Assembly: GCA_030407085.1 (NCBI GenBank)
Contig: CM059587.1
Span: 73,273,001 to 73,337,000 of the forward strand
Length of the DNA: 64,000 nt
Reading direction: 5' to 3'
From: Trichopria drosophilae
Taxonomy: Eukaryota; Arthropoda; Insecta; Hymenoptera; Diapriidae
Part shown: positions 54,080 through 64,000 of the stretch, one piece after another
Layout: the number at the start of each line of letters is the position of its first letter
How positions within the stretch are numbered: the stretch's first letter is position 1
Program-made: the position numbers and the translations under genes
Notes under the pieces: generated by a model
Told to the model about the DNA's origin: nothing
Databases searched by the model: none
The model's input: the letters and a program-made list of their open reading frames with translations, nothing else

Positions 54080-54614
54080 CCCCCTAATGCCCAAATAAGC
54101 TGCGGAACAAAGTTCCGAAAATCAAAACCCCGAAAGGCTAAAATTTCGATAATGCGTGAGCCCAAGGTATTTTAATTTGCTTTCTTTTTGCCAAATTTTC
54201 AAAAACAAAGCGAAGAAAATCATGCTGGAGCCATGCTATATAGAAAGTTTGGTCTTTCGGTGTGTTGATTTTCGGAACTTTGTACCCCGGCCCCCAAGTA
54301 TTTTTGGCACTCCATTTTAGCCAAGGATTGGCTAGGATATTATGAATAAAAACCCACATTTATCGCCTTTTTGTGTACACCATTTTGAATTATTTTCTAT
54401 CCAAAATACACCTTTTAGAGGTATGCTAATGCCATGACACATTATAAAATTCGATAAATGAAAAATACACCCAGAAACACGTATATAACTTTTTTATTTC
54501 AGAATTTGAAAAATGTTAACGTACACCATTGGAAACATTGATTCTTGGCCAATAAGAAATTACTTCTATAAAAATTTTCTCTTTGATTTTAAATACTAAC
54601 ATATAGTTAAAGGG
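54080..54614. mobile_element. TTAA-flanked piggyBac-like MITE
   Basis: 535 bp with TTAA on both sides (54076-54079 and 54615-54618), starting CCCCCTAATGCCC and ending GGG. An internal stem pairs AACAAAGTTCCGAAAATCAA (about 54112) with TTGATTTTCGGAACTTTGTA (about 54266). The right half (CACGTATATAACTTTTTTA, ACACCATTGGAAACATTG) resembles the right arm of 17341-18642. Related to, but much older than, that palindrome. The reverse frame 54138-54359 is a shadow. Confidence 0.7.
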
Positions 54615-54618
54615 TTAA

Positions 54619-55200
54619 CCCACTAACGCCTAAAAACCTGGATTTTTCATGCCTTAATAATATGGCGGATTTTATTGGAAAAAATACTTAAAAATTGATT
54701 TTTTATTCAAGTGCATAACGAATGTCGATTACTTTGCACACTATGGATGAAGGTGGATAAAATAGTTATAGATTTATAATAAGAGTTTTGTGTTTTTAGC
54801 CTTTCATATAGTCTGCCCTTTCAAAAATAGCAAAAAGTGGTGAAAATAAAAAAATACGCGTTTTATCTGAATAATTCTAATGAAAAATGATGTTTTTGAA
54901 AAGAAATGTTTTTTTTTCAAAACAAAATTGTGAAATTTTTAGTTATTGAACGTATTTGGTCCAAACTATATGACAATAAGGGCGGATACGAATAGCAAAA
55001 TGGGTTTTATTACGGTATTGCCACATTAAATCCGCCATTTCTGTGACTATCAAATATACTGGAAAATGATTGAAGAAATTCGATCAATAAAAATTTAGGA
55101 CTTCTTCTTTAGGCTTCTATTAAAGATATTTTAATATACCAGTGCTCATTTTGTACCTTGTTTTGCGATTTTCATTCTTAATAAAACATCATCTCATTTA
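54619..55200. repeat. Possible second TTAA element starting CCCACTAACGCC
   Basis: Directly after the shared TTAA, CCCACTAACGCCTAAAAACC parallels CCCATTAACGCTCA of the 17-kb element. TATGGCGGATTTTATTGG follows. A right end was not found, so this may be a truncated copy. Confidence 0.4.
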
Positions 55201-55429
55201 ATAGTCAGGATATAGTCCATACAAGCATGAAACAAGTAAGCAAGTTTTATTATTCCTTATCTTTCTTATTAAAGCATTTAAGTATATTTTAGTGTTTGCA
55301 GACCCTTATACGTTTATTAATTTAACAAAGACTAAGACAATCAGACAATTTCGAGAAGACACTAGTCTCATCCATTGTTTTCACAACAACGACCATAATT
55401 TGAAAAGGTTAATGGAGCATTTTTCTCAC
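55201..55429. other. AT-rich spacer
   Basis: No feature seen. Confidence 0.35.
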
Positions 55430-55770
55430 CTTGTGATGTAATGACTTCTTCAAGAGCAAACGTGCAAATCACTCGTATAGAATTAGTAATTGTTTGAAAC
55501 TCATCGTGCGGTGGAGATACACAAGGCACCTGGATTCTACTGGAATGACCAGGATCGAGAGGTCTTCTGAGCCTAATTGCTATTATTTCCTGTAATGCAA
55601 TACGAACACTAATCGTTATTGAGCTTCGGCGGTGCAGAGACTTTTGATCAGGACAATACTGACTGCATCATACGGCATTCCCCGCTAAATTGACCGAAAG
55701 CCATTTCCCCGCACGATTAGTCGGTGGTTCGTTCAATTTGCTAAACACGGATGTCTAGTGAAGAAATTTC
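55430..55770. promoter_or_regulatory. GC-richer island, candidate conserved noncoding element
   Basis: Mixed-composition stretch without open frames, including GGAATGACCAGGATCGAGAGG and CCCCGCACGATTAGTCGG. It contrasts with AT-rich DNA on both sides. No repeat relation seen in the window. Function unknown. Confidence 0.28.
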
Positions 55771-55839
55771 AAAATTCTATATAGTAAAATTTACTATGGC
55801 AAAATTTCATGTAATAAAGTTATATTAAAAAAAAAAAGA

Positions 55840-56030
55840 CCGATTGACTCAAATATTTGAATGACATTCGTTTTTTCCGCATAGCTAAAACATTCGAATA
55901 TTTGGTTAAATTTACTAAATTAATATTATGTTAGATCTATTAAATATTTGAACGACATATTCTTTAGTCCGTGTAATTGAAACGTTTGAACATGTGGTTA
56001 AATTGATTAAATAATGTATTAGTTCTTCTA
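55840..56030 (+). repeat. Two diverged ~91-bp tandem units
   Basis: AATATTTGAATGACATTCG (about 55852) and AATATTTGAACGACATATTC (about 55943) start two units. Each continues with a TCCG-T-T-AA-CATT/GTTTGAA block and GTGGTTAAATT or TTGGTTAAATT. Degenerate duplication. Confidence 0.65.
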
Positions 56031-57710
56031 AATTTGAAAAATACAAAAATATTCGAAATAGCGAATAAAATAATTTCGAAAAAAATGGTATAAAACATAG
56101 AAATTATATTAATATTTCTTTCTTGGCTATTCGATAGATTTAAGCCCTTTTCAACACGTAGAATTTATGAATAATTCATTTATTAGGCTTTGAACATACA
56201 TTACAGTTTCTATAAAAAATATTGCAAACAAGACAAAATCATTTAGACACCAAGCTAGCTTTTAAAAAAGTTTGATTTATTTTCGGGAACTTTAAAATCA
56301 ATCAAAGTTAAACATCAAATTACTCCCAACTTTGTAAGCGTTTCCGATGAGCGCCATATACGAGCAAGAAGCAAATAACTCTCCGACTGAAAAAAGGGTG
56401 CTTTGGATGCTGAACCTGTTATTGAATATCCCCGATGTCTGTCTACAATCGATGGCACTATGTATATACGTACAAAAAGTTTTAAAAACTGAAATGATCG
56501 CTATTTTTTAAAAACGAAATAAAATCGTAAATAGTTTCTTACAGTTACAATAATTTATAGTAAAAGAGTTAATTATGTATTTTATTTTCCCATTCACGAA
56601 TTGTTGCAACACCTACGTTTGTATTCATATTGCAGAAATATAATTGCAGGTACCTAAGTTATCAATTTCTTATAAACAAATAAACAATAAATGATTTTAA
56701 ACAGTCGTCAAATATATCATTGGGAACGGAATATTTTAATATTTCAAGATCAACTAAAATAGTCGATCCAACAGGAATGAAGTGAAAATCGAACGGTTGA
56801 ACCCAGAGTCAAGTTTCAATCTAAAAGTGTAAATGTGACTGCCTTGGAGTAAATAACACAGGCCTACAAAATTTCAATCAATTGTTACAAAAAAAGAGAG
56901 GTAATTCTTGAAAATTTGTTGACGTAGAATCCGAATCTGACATCCAAAATGTACCATCGATATCATATAGAACTACTCTTAAGCTTAAAAATAGTAATTT
57001 TGATATTTTTTTTGTCAATTCAGTATAAAACAATATGTGCTAAAATTTAATGATTGTTCATTATAAGTTCTAAGGTTCTTCGTTGACAGATGGCACCACA
57101 GTCTGTTTCCATGCGAATTTCCGCACGCAACACTTTTTGTCTGATATACTAAACACCTTTTTGCATATAGTCACTGACTGTTATTTCCTAAGTATCGAGC
57201 ATACTTTCGGCTGGAGTAAATTAATCTCTTCCGATTTATCCCTACACGGAGAGGAATTTTAGAGTCATTTTTCGAACATACGGATAGTAAAGGCCACACA
57301 GACTTGTAACATATTAGAATTTTGTAAGACATGGTAAAAATTCCTCACATTTAAAATTAAAGACTTGTTAGAATTGTAAAATTTCTAAGATTAAACGAGA
57401 ATTGATACAAAGAGGGAGATTCAGCATATTCCAGAATTTTTTTATTTCATTAAAAAATGACTGGTTCTTGAAAGACAACGAAAGATTTAAATATTTTCCA
57501 CTGTTGCCAGTTTAATTGATCCAAAAAAGTATAAAAATTACTTTAATTACAAAGCACAATTGTTTTGAAACTTAGGAGTGGTATTAAGATATCGTATCGG
57601 AAAATTAAAAAATTTTTTTGTAATCCTCAAGAAATTTATAAAAATGGCAAAAAAGACCGTTTTCTATCAATTTAACCTAAAATTACAAAAATTCCTGACG
57701 TGATGTATTA
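56031..57710. other. AT-rich DNA, no gene supported
   Basis: 1.7 kb without recognisable frames, repeat termini or RNA structure. GC-richer patches near 56340-56450 and 57070-57250 are too short to interpret. Confidence 0.45.
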
Positions 57711-57915
57711 TAATACATCGAATTTGCTTCCGCCATTTTGAATTTTAGGAATCTGATTTCAGATATCGATTCAGCGACCTTAATTACCCCAAGCATCTCA
57801 ATTTCGTCAAAATCGAATTAGTTTTAAAATATGCGTCCGCCATATTGGATACTCCATTCTGAATTTTGAAAATCCGATTTCAGATTTAGGTTCAGTGACC
57901 TCCAAAACCATAACA
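57711..57915 (+). repeat. 124-bp repeat family, two tandem units
   Basis: CTTCCGCCATTTTGAATTTT (about 57727) with GATTTCAGATATCGATTCAG and CGACC, then GCGTCCGCCATATTGGATAC (about 57833) with CCGATTTCAGATTTAGGTTC and GTGACCTCCAAAAC. Plus orientation, about 106 bp apart. Confidence 0.8.
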
Positions 57916-59020
57916 CTAAAATTATAGGATAAATCAATGACAATTTTCATTCAAAAGCTCACCGTCAATTAACCGTGATTTGTTTAAAAGTACCAAATAT
58001 GCGGGATATCTTCATTTCTTTTTGTTATTTATATAACTTACGAAACCTAATTACAGGAATATTAAGCTTATAATCCATATTTCTTAGCATATAATAACAA
58101 TGTAAGAATTTATAAATTATTCGAAGTACCGAAATATTAGGACCACGGAGGAAAACAATGATTTTATGGCGTTTGAGGTGGACTGAAATTTAGTTTTACA
58201 AGTGAAAGTAACATTTTCTTTCTATTTAATTATAAATTTTGACATTACCAGATAATATAATATAAATCTTCAGACGGATAACCACATTTACATTTAGGAT
58301 CAGAAATGAGACCTATACACAAATGTGAAGCTGCTAAGTGATAATGATTTTGGCATGCTTATAGAAAAAAAATTAAACAAATCGGAATATGGAAATTTAA
58401 AACTAAAATAAGGTTCTTATCTAGTTACTTCTTTAGCAAGAGTATCTACGATGTCATTATAGTCAATATTTTTGTCCAACAGAAATGTATATATTTTTCA
58501 GAATATAATGTAAAAATATTGATTTTTCTTTTACGGCTAACCCCGAATGCTGTTTTTAACCACGTTAATGAAGATGACAAAGATCATCGTCGTTTCGGCC
58601 GTATTCCCGATACTTCGTCGTAAATCTTCGTCGTAATAAGAATTATCTAATGAAGTCAATAATTGTTCACAAATTAAAAATAAGAATTAATTAAAACAAA
58701 TTTTCAGCAGTCAAAGGTAGAAATAAGATGCTCTTTGTCGTTTTCAAAATAATGGTGTCAAAAAAAAAGAAACAAGTTCCTAAAAATTGTTGTAATTTTG
58801 TTGTAAATATCTTCGTTATAAAATATGACATCATCTTGTATCAATATCCACATGAAAAATTAACTCATTATCCGAGTTTTCGAATTCGCAAATTACGAGA
58901 GTGATGTTTGATTTTAAAAATTCTACATCTCGGATTCGATATTTAGGACAATTTTTAAAAAATAGAATCATTTTTGCTGAAAATTTGGTGCTCTAGCGTT
59001 TTTAAGGTCAATGGTTAACA
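57916..59020. other. AT-rich DNA, nothing firm
   Basis: Near 58575-58635 CGTCGTTTCGGCCGTATTCC and CTTCGTCGTAAATCTTCGTC form a short imperfect direct repeat of TTCGTCGTAA. No gene. Confidence 0.4.
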
Positions 59021-59390
59021 ATCTGGAGTTATATTTTGGATGTTCAAAACGGAGGATACAATATAGTGACAAATATTTAATAACTCCCACCATTGTGCTT
59101 CAAATTTGATACAGGAATTTTTGGAGTTGTTAGAATTAAAAATCTAAAATTACTTTTGAATAATCTTAACTTATCTAAGTTATATTTAATGTTGAATCAT
59201 GCGTAGTCCACAAGTAAAGCCCAAAATGAAACATAGTCAACAAAACAAAACGTGCCATTCAAACTGTCGTCAAAACTGGTAACAAGTGAATAAGAAATAA
59301 ATTTCTTCTATTTTACAAACTCGTAAGTATATAAGTATAAATAAAACCAATTTTTCTTAAACAATGCACGTCAAATTCGTTCCAACTTAA
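59021..59390. other. AT-rich DNA with a minus 124-bp-family fragment
   Basis: TCAAAACGGAGGATACAATA near 59047 is a minus-orientation core. No plus partner follows. Confidence 0.4.
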
Positions 59391-59525
59391 AATTCAGTCT
59401 AAGGGACTGAAATTCCAGTCCAATAGATTTAGAGTGCAAGAGTAAACGACAAAAATAATTAATTTTGATTCAAACTTCAATCCCTTGGACTGGAATTTAA
59501 GTCCAACAGATTTAGCGTGTATATT
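59391..59525 (+). repeat. Short duplicated motif CAGTCCAATAGATTTAG
   Basis: GGGACTGAAATTCCAGTCCA-ATAGATTTAGAGTG (about 59402-59438) and TTGGACTGGAATTTAAGTCC-AACAGATTTAGCGTG (about 59482-59519) are diverged direct copies. Each contains an internal GGACT/AGTCC palindrome. Confidence 0.6.
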
Positions 59526-60459
59526 ATCTTTTGAATTAAAACATTACATTTCAGAAAAATATTTATTCACGACTTTATGCTCATTATGATATCCATTTTT
59601 CTAAACCAAAAGACTTGTATTAATTTTTTAATAACCCTTTTTTCATATCATCACTATATTAACATTATTTAAAGTACAACAATATTTATATTTTTAAAAT
59701 GGTCAGGTTTATCTATTATCTTCCTCTGTAAACATGTGCGTTTGAAGCGTTAGTAAGACTTTCGGTACAACATAAATTAGACACTCCAAACAGTTCCATA
59801 TTAACGATTTATCTCCCGAGAATAATTGAAGCAAATAAGATCATCTAACAAGAAAGGGACTGGGACAATGATATTTTCACACTATTCGTTACAGAAAGTC
59901 AGTAAATAAATGTTTCCCGCACAAGATATATTGATGATGTGTGATCTAACATCCATACGCACCAATAACTTTCAAACAATATGAGACAGTTCCAAAAATA
60001 CAAATGCAATGCCCCTCCTCTGCACTAAAAAGAGTTGCGCAAAGAAAGAAAATTATGTTGTAAATTGCATCATGTCGCATGTATTATGATGGATACAAAA
60101 CTGTCATTATAATCATTTTGCCATGAATTAAAATAAAAATTATAAAATTACTTCGCATTAAATCCGATGATTTTTTAACTACTGTGAGTAATTCAGGTCC
60201 GCAAATAATTAAACCCTATAACACAGTAAACATATCAATAATATTTATAAGTTGACTTCACTAATTCACATATATTTAGTAAGTAAAGGCGGATAGATAC
60301 GAATGATATTAAGGTGAAGAATGATAATGGGAATCTAAAATTTTTAATTATTTCTTCTCTTTTCAATGTTCTTCTCCTCTGCGATTTTTAAAAAATATTT
60401 ATAAATCACTGACTAATGAATTATAATTAAAATATTAATTTTAGATATTTTTATATTAT
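59526..60459. other. AT-rich DNA, nothing recognised
   Basis: No frame, repeat end or RNA structure seen. Confidence 0.45.
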
Positions 60460-60575
60460 TTATTTTTTTTTTAAATAAGGTGTACGAACTTATAGAGATT
60501 TGATGCGCCGGGACTCGAACCCGGGACCTTTGATTGCCAGTCGAATGTTGTATCAACGAAGCTTGCGGCCTACTC
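60460..60575 (-). mobile_element. tRNA-like sequence, probable SINE head with A-rich tail
   Basis: On the reverse strand a good T-arm (CCGGG-TTCGAGT-CCCGG, 60507-60523) and an anticodon-like loop CTGGCAA (GGC) are preceded by a weak D-arm (GCTTCGTTGATAC). The acceptor strands do not pair, so this is not a working tRNA gene. Downstream on the same strand a short body runs into an A-rich stretch (60460-60478), as in tRNA-derived SINEs. It differs from the SINE at 50926. Confidence 0.65.
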
Positions 60576-60784
60576 TCGCAAAATTTATGCCATTGAAAAT
60601 TAGTATTTCGATACGGTAAGAGCTTTTTTAATTTTGTTAAAGTATTCATAATGTGTTCAGTAATGTATTTTAAAATTGTAAAATGAAATCCAAAAAACCG
60701 ATTTACTCGACAACTACCTTAAGTTTACCTTGTATGGTCTTGCAATAAATTAGACTAAATTTGTTACAAAATATATATATATTC
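60576..60784. other. AT-rich spacer
   Basis: No feature seen. Confidence 0.35.
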
Positions 60785-61570
60785 TCGAATAAATAATGCA
60801 AAAGCTGAAAAAGTGTGGTGGTCAAACATTTTTTCTTGATTGCCTAAGATATTCTTTTTATGTTCCCATTATCTAGTTTTTAGTATTCTTTCAGTTTGTC
60901 CAATATATACTTTATCACGGCGGAAACAAGGTATTATAAACTACATTACAAATTTTGGGAATTGGTATTTTATCTTTATGTAGTCTTATGTTACCTATGT
61001 TTTGGCCAATAAGTTTAGATACCAACCATATTTTTTCTTTTCTTACGCTTCTTTAAATCTTTTCCGTGATACCTTTTACATATGGGATTGAAGATGTTTT
61101 TATGCTTTCACAACTTGGACCAGGGTTTATTTTCGTTGACTTGTTACAAAGTAAGTAGATCATGTTCGCTATACAGTTCTTAATTATTTATAAAGGGTTT
61201 TCCAATAAAATACCTCTAACAATATTGAAATTTTTGTGTCTAAACCTAACTTCTGAAAGTTTAACTGCTCTGTCTATAAGTCCATATATTACACTAAGTT
61301 TGTATTGTACAGGATAATTAGAATTGAAGTGTAAATATCGGCCTGATCAGGTTTCTTCATGTGATGTCGATGAATCCATTGTTTCTATGTTTCTGTTCTA
61401 ATAACCATCATATCTAAAAAATGAATACTTTTTTTCTATTTCTGGAGTCAAAGAAATTCTATTATCTAATCCTTTAATTTTGTGTAAAGAGTTGATTAAT
61501 TTATATTTGAATATACTTTTCATTCAGAGTAGAAACCTATCGTTATCATAATAACTTTTTAAGTTTAACG
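60785..61570 (-). pseudogene. Penelope-like element: RT end and GIY-YIG endonuclease, broken
   Basis: Read on the reverse strand, the sequence carries in order: an INSLHKIKGLDNRISLTPEIE segment (about 61440-61500); SGRYLHFNSNYP then VIYGLIDRAVKLS (about 61250-61350), a block highly typical of Penelope-like RTs; YVKGITEKI (about 61060-61085); CNVVYN leading into CFRRDKVYIGQTERILKTR (about 60880-60960); and WEHKKN. KVYIGQTE is the GIY-YIG endonuclease motif region that follows RT in these elements. At least three in-frame stops and one or two frameshifts break it, so no protein is made. The catalytic RT core would lie beyond 61570 and is not recognisable. Confidence 0.82.
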
Positions 61571-62399
61571 AACTTAATTACAATAAAATGAAAATGGCAA
61601 AAACATAATATATAAAATCTATTAGGATGTAATTGAAGCCACAAAGGAGAAGACTCCTCGTTCACAATTAGTTTTTTAAGTGAATAATTTCGTAGATTCC
61701 TGAGTGTAAAGTTGCAGTTTAAACCCCAGTAATGAAAATATAATATGCTATTCAGTGAGTCGAAAATATACACAAGGCCGGAACTTTCGTAATTAAATTA
61801 TAAAATAATGTATGATAATGAAATTATTATTAAGTGTAGCATTTTCGAGTAACCGAAAGAGAGGTAGAAAATGCGTAATTGCTTTTCTGCAACCCGCTCG
61901 TGTTTATATTGAACAAAAAAGGGACATATAACTTCTGGAGTAACATCCTTTTTTACCCAACATGTAGGCGCACGTGTCGCAGTCTCGAATTTGCGAATAT
62001 TGTGTCACTCTTTATTCCCCAACTCTTTTAACCGCACGCTCATTATATAACATACGTATTATATAAGATGTCAGAACAAATTTTAATAGAAATATATTCA
62101 AACTTGTTTTAAAACCATTGTTCGAAAGTTACGCCAATCGATTAAGCTGATGTTAATCATACAGGCTTATTTATTACCCTCGTGCCAATATTTTTTTTTT
62201 CAAGGCTCATTTATGGTTATAAGTAGCCTAAATTTTCCTGCATTCTACATTTAATATTTTTGGTCCTAATATAATATTACATTATTATACTTCAATAAAA
62301 ATAGTTCAGTAAGTAAGTAATTTTTCTTGCATGCCTGAATGATATTTATAATCATATAACATTAAAATTAATCAGAAATGAGTCTTAGGGTATTAAAAA
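61571..62399. other. AT-rich DNA, nothing firm
   Basis: The frame 61546-61773 (minus) overlaps the PLE edge and has no domain. A small GC-richer patch at 61965-62045 is unassigned. Confidence 0.4.
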
Positions 62400-62525
62400 G
62401 TGCGTTTTTAACACTCCGGGAGTAGAACGCGATTTTGCGCCCCGTCATGAAATCTTCGGGGGCAAATTATCGAGTCCCGCGACTGGCGTATTAACAAAAT
62501 GTTGTAATACCTAGTGAGTCGCAAA
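62400..62525. repeat. GC-rich dispersed repeat, copy 2
   Basis: CACTCCGGGAGTAGAACGCG, GAAATCTTCGGGGGCAAATT parallel CCTCCAGGCGTAAAACACG and GAAATCTTCAGCCGCGAATT at 26322-26378. The two copies are diverged. Confidence 0.55.
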
Positions 62526-64000
62526 CCGGAAACCTGTGAAAATTATTTGTTTATTGCAGGAAATCATCCTGATAAAGTTAAATTTAGGTTAATCCTCACT
62601 AGTTAGCACATATTTTGTTTAAACTTGGATTAACTTTTAATTTGATAACTTGAGTTCTTTTGAGTTCTTTTAGCTGCTTTAGAATAGTTACTGTAACTCA
62701 CGAAACGACATTTTGTGGAGATATTATGAACTTATGCATAGTACAGAGGTAGTTCAATTTACTAAGTTATTTTAATGTTTTTGACTTTCTCTCATTTATG
62801 TGCTTTATTAAGACTTCTTAAAACATTAAAATTATTATGCTTCGGGTACTAAATCATCTCATTTCGAATCACCATTTTTTGGGTAAAGTAATCCAAAGCT
62901 TCTGAGAACGAAGTTTTAGTTTATACAAGTCCCTAGTATTGGCTAATTCATTTTCAAAACTCAGACGTTTTACTATTTATTAGCAGCTGTAATTGGAAAA
63001 ATCCAATCAATTGTTACTGGATAGAAAGATGCCAAATTAGATTTATCTACCTCTAAATAAAAAGAGAGTTCAGAATATCAACAATTTGGCTAACACTGGT
63101 TCCAATATTTCTGAAATAACCTTTGGGTCAAAGTTACTAAACGACTAAATTTAACATTTTTTAAAGAGAAAACGAAACAATATATAAATATACATATATA
63201 ATAAATCAAACAAATTTCGAATATATTTTTTGTTATTATTTGAATCGAATAAATATTTCTCATTTCGAATAGGGTGCTTTGTCTCTCGGCAAATTGTTTT
63301 ATTAGGAATTCTGTCGGGAATTTCCCTTTATATTGTGCAGTCGTCTGGAACGGACCAATCAGCTTTCATCTCGAATAGTTAGTCTGATGTCAGTCAAGCA
63401 GATACCAATCGGCGCGTGGCACGCCGTTTAGAGCCCGGGATGTATTTAAAAATATAAATACTTACTACTTGACGTAATATTGTGCTTTGATATACTTAAA
63501 TGCAATATGGCGAATATTTCGGATTTTTACGTTATAAAAAATGTTCCAATATAGGTTTGTTATGTCGTCAAATTCAAATGTGTTACCCTACATACTTTTA
63601 TCATTATTATAATACATTTTTTTATAAACTACTAACTTGCAATTATAATTTGAAACCCCCCTTTTTAATTATGGAAATAGACCTATTTTATTTAGAGTGA
63701 TATGGAAACACGTTTTTAAATTTACCACTCAGTTTTGAGTAAAATAAGTTGGTAAATTTGGCATTTAAATTTCATGTTACCCTTCAAAACTGGAAAGCCA
63801 GTACATTGATTTCAACCACAATTATACTCAATAGAACTTTTTCGCAAAATTGGATAACAATTTCATGACTGAAAAAACATATCTAAATAAGAATTCGTGC
63901 CAGAGCAAGCTCTTGTTAATTATTTGCGATTCATGAATATTGTATCAATCATGGTTAAGGCAATATTGAGGTTCTGTGCGTTAAGGATATTAACTTTTCC
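62526..64000. other. AT-rich DNA, no gene supported
   Basis: No recognisable frame (63500-63700 is background), repeat terminus or RNA gene. A GC-richer patch at 63335-63440 with CCAATCGGCGCGTGGCACGCC is short and unassigned. Confidence 0.45.

Noticed and set aside
60501..60573. tRNA gene on the reverse strand
   Set aside because: The acceptor and D stems do not pair properly, and an A-rich tail follows. Called a SINE-like or pseudo-tRNA sequence.
61546..61773. 75-aa reverse-strand frame beside the Penelope-like element
   Set aside because: It does not continue the RT motifs and has no domain; probably chance.

Overview
This window looks like AT-rich, gene-poor eukaryotic DNA from an arthropod, most likely an insect. 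The reasons are: 5'-truncated Jockey/I-like LINEs with microsatellite tails, a decayed Penelope-like element, a tRNA-derived SINE, many TA-flanked and 8-bp-flanked miniature transposons, and an LTR-type leader with a primer-binding site matching tRNA-Lys. A hymenopteran-like composition (AT-rich background with scattered short GC-rich islands) is my impression only. There is no prokaryotic gene organisation, no rRNA, no CRISPR and no intact host protein-coding gene that I can name.

Layout. 0-3.8 kb is a nested repeat stack: a TA-flanked MITE sits inside a LINE, and the LINE sits inside a large palindromic repeat, followed by a second MITE. 3.8-9.8 kb is AT-rich, with a miRNA-like hairpin, one arm of a CACTGAGAG element, a GC-rich island and a foldback. 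9.8-15 kb is a dense repeat cluster: two hAT-like MITEs flanking a divergent array, a reverse-strand LINE, and GTCTT-rich and inverted-repeat elements. 15-21 kb is plain AT-rich DNA except for a 1.3-kb palindrome. 21.3-22.5 kb is a 5'-truncated LINE with an open RT reading frame. 23.9-26 kb holds exon-like pieces of an unrecognised reverse-strand gene. 26-34.7 kb is again mostly inverted-repeat elements, including a 1.47-kb foldback, a hAT-like MITE with perfect 8-bp target duplications, and an element carrying a precisely datable nested insertion. 35-46 kb alternates GC-rich or purine-rich islands (candidate regulatory DNA) with MITEs and palindromes. 46-55 kb holds more MITEs, a SINE, an LTR-like leader and piggyBac-like TTAA elements. 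55-64 kb is AT-rich with a tRNA-like SINE and a Penelope-like pseudogene.

How it works together. The autonomous-type elements (three LINE copies, one Penelope-like copy, one possible LTR remnant) are all truncated or broken. Most of the recognisable structure is non-autonomous DNA-transposon sequence of inverted-repeat design, in several families that share a theme: short termini, then arms made of repeated short motifs. The only hints of host function are the exon-like blocks at 24-26 kb and the GC-rich islands near 7.7, 12.3, 35, 39.8, 40.6, 45.3, 51.7, 53.3 and 55.6 kb, which may be regulatory sequence of a distant gene.
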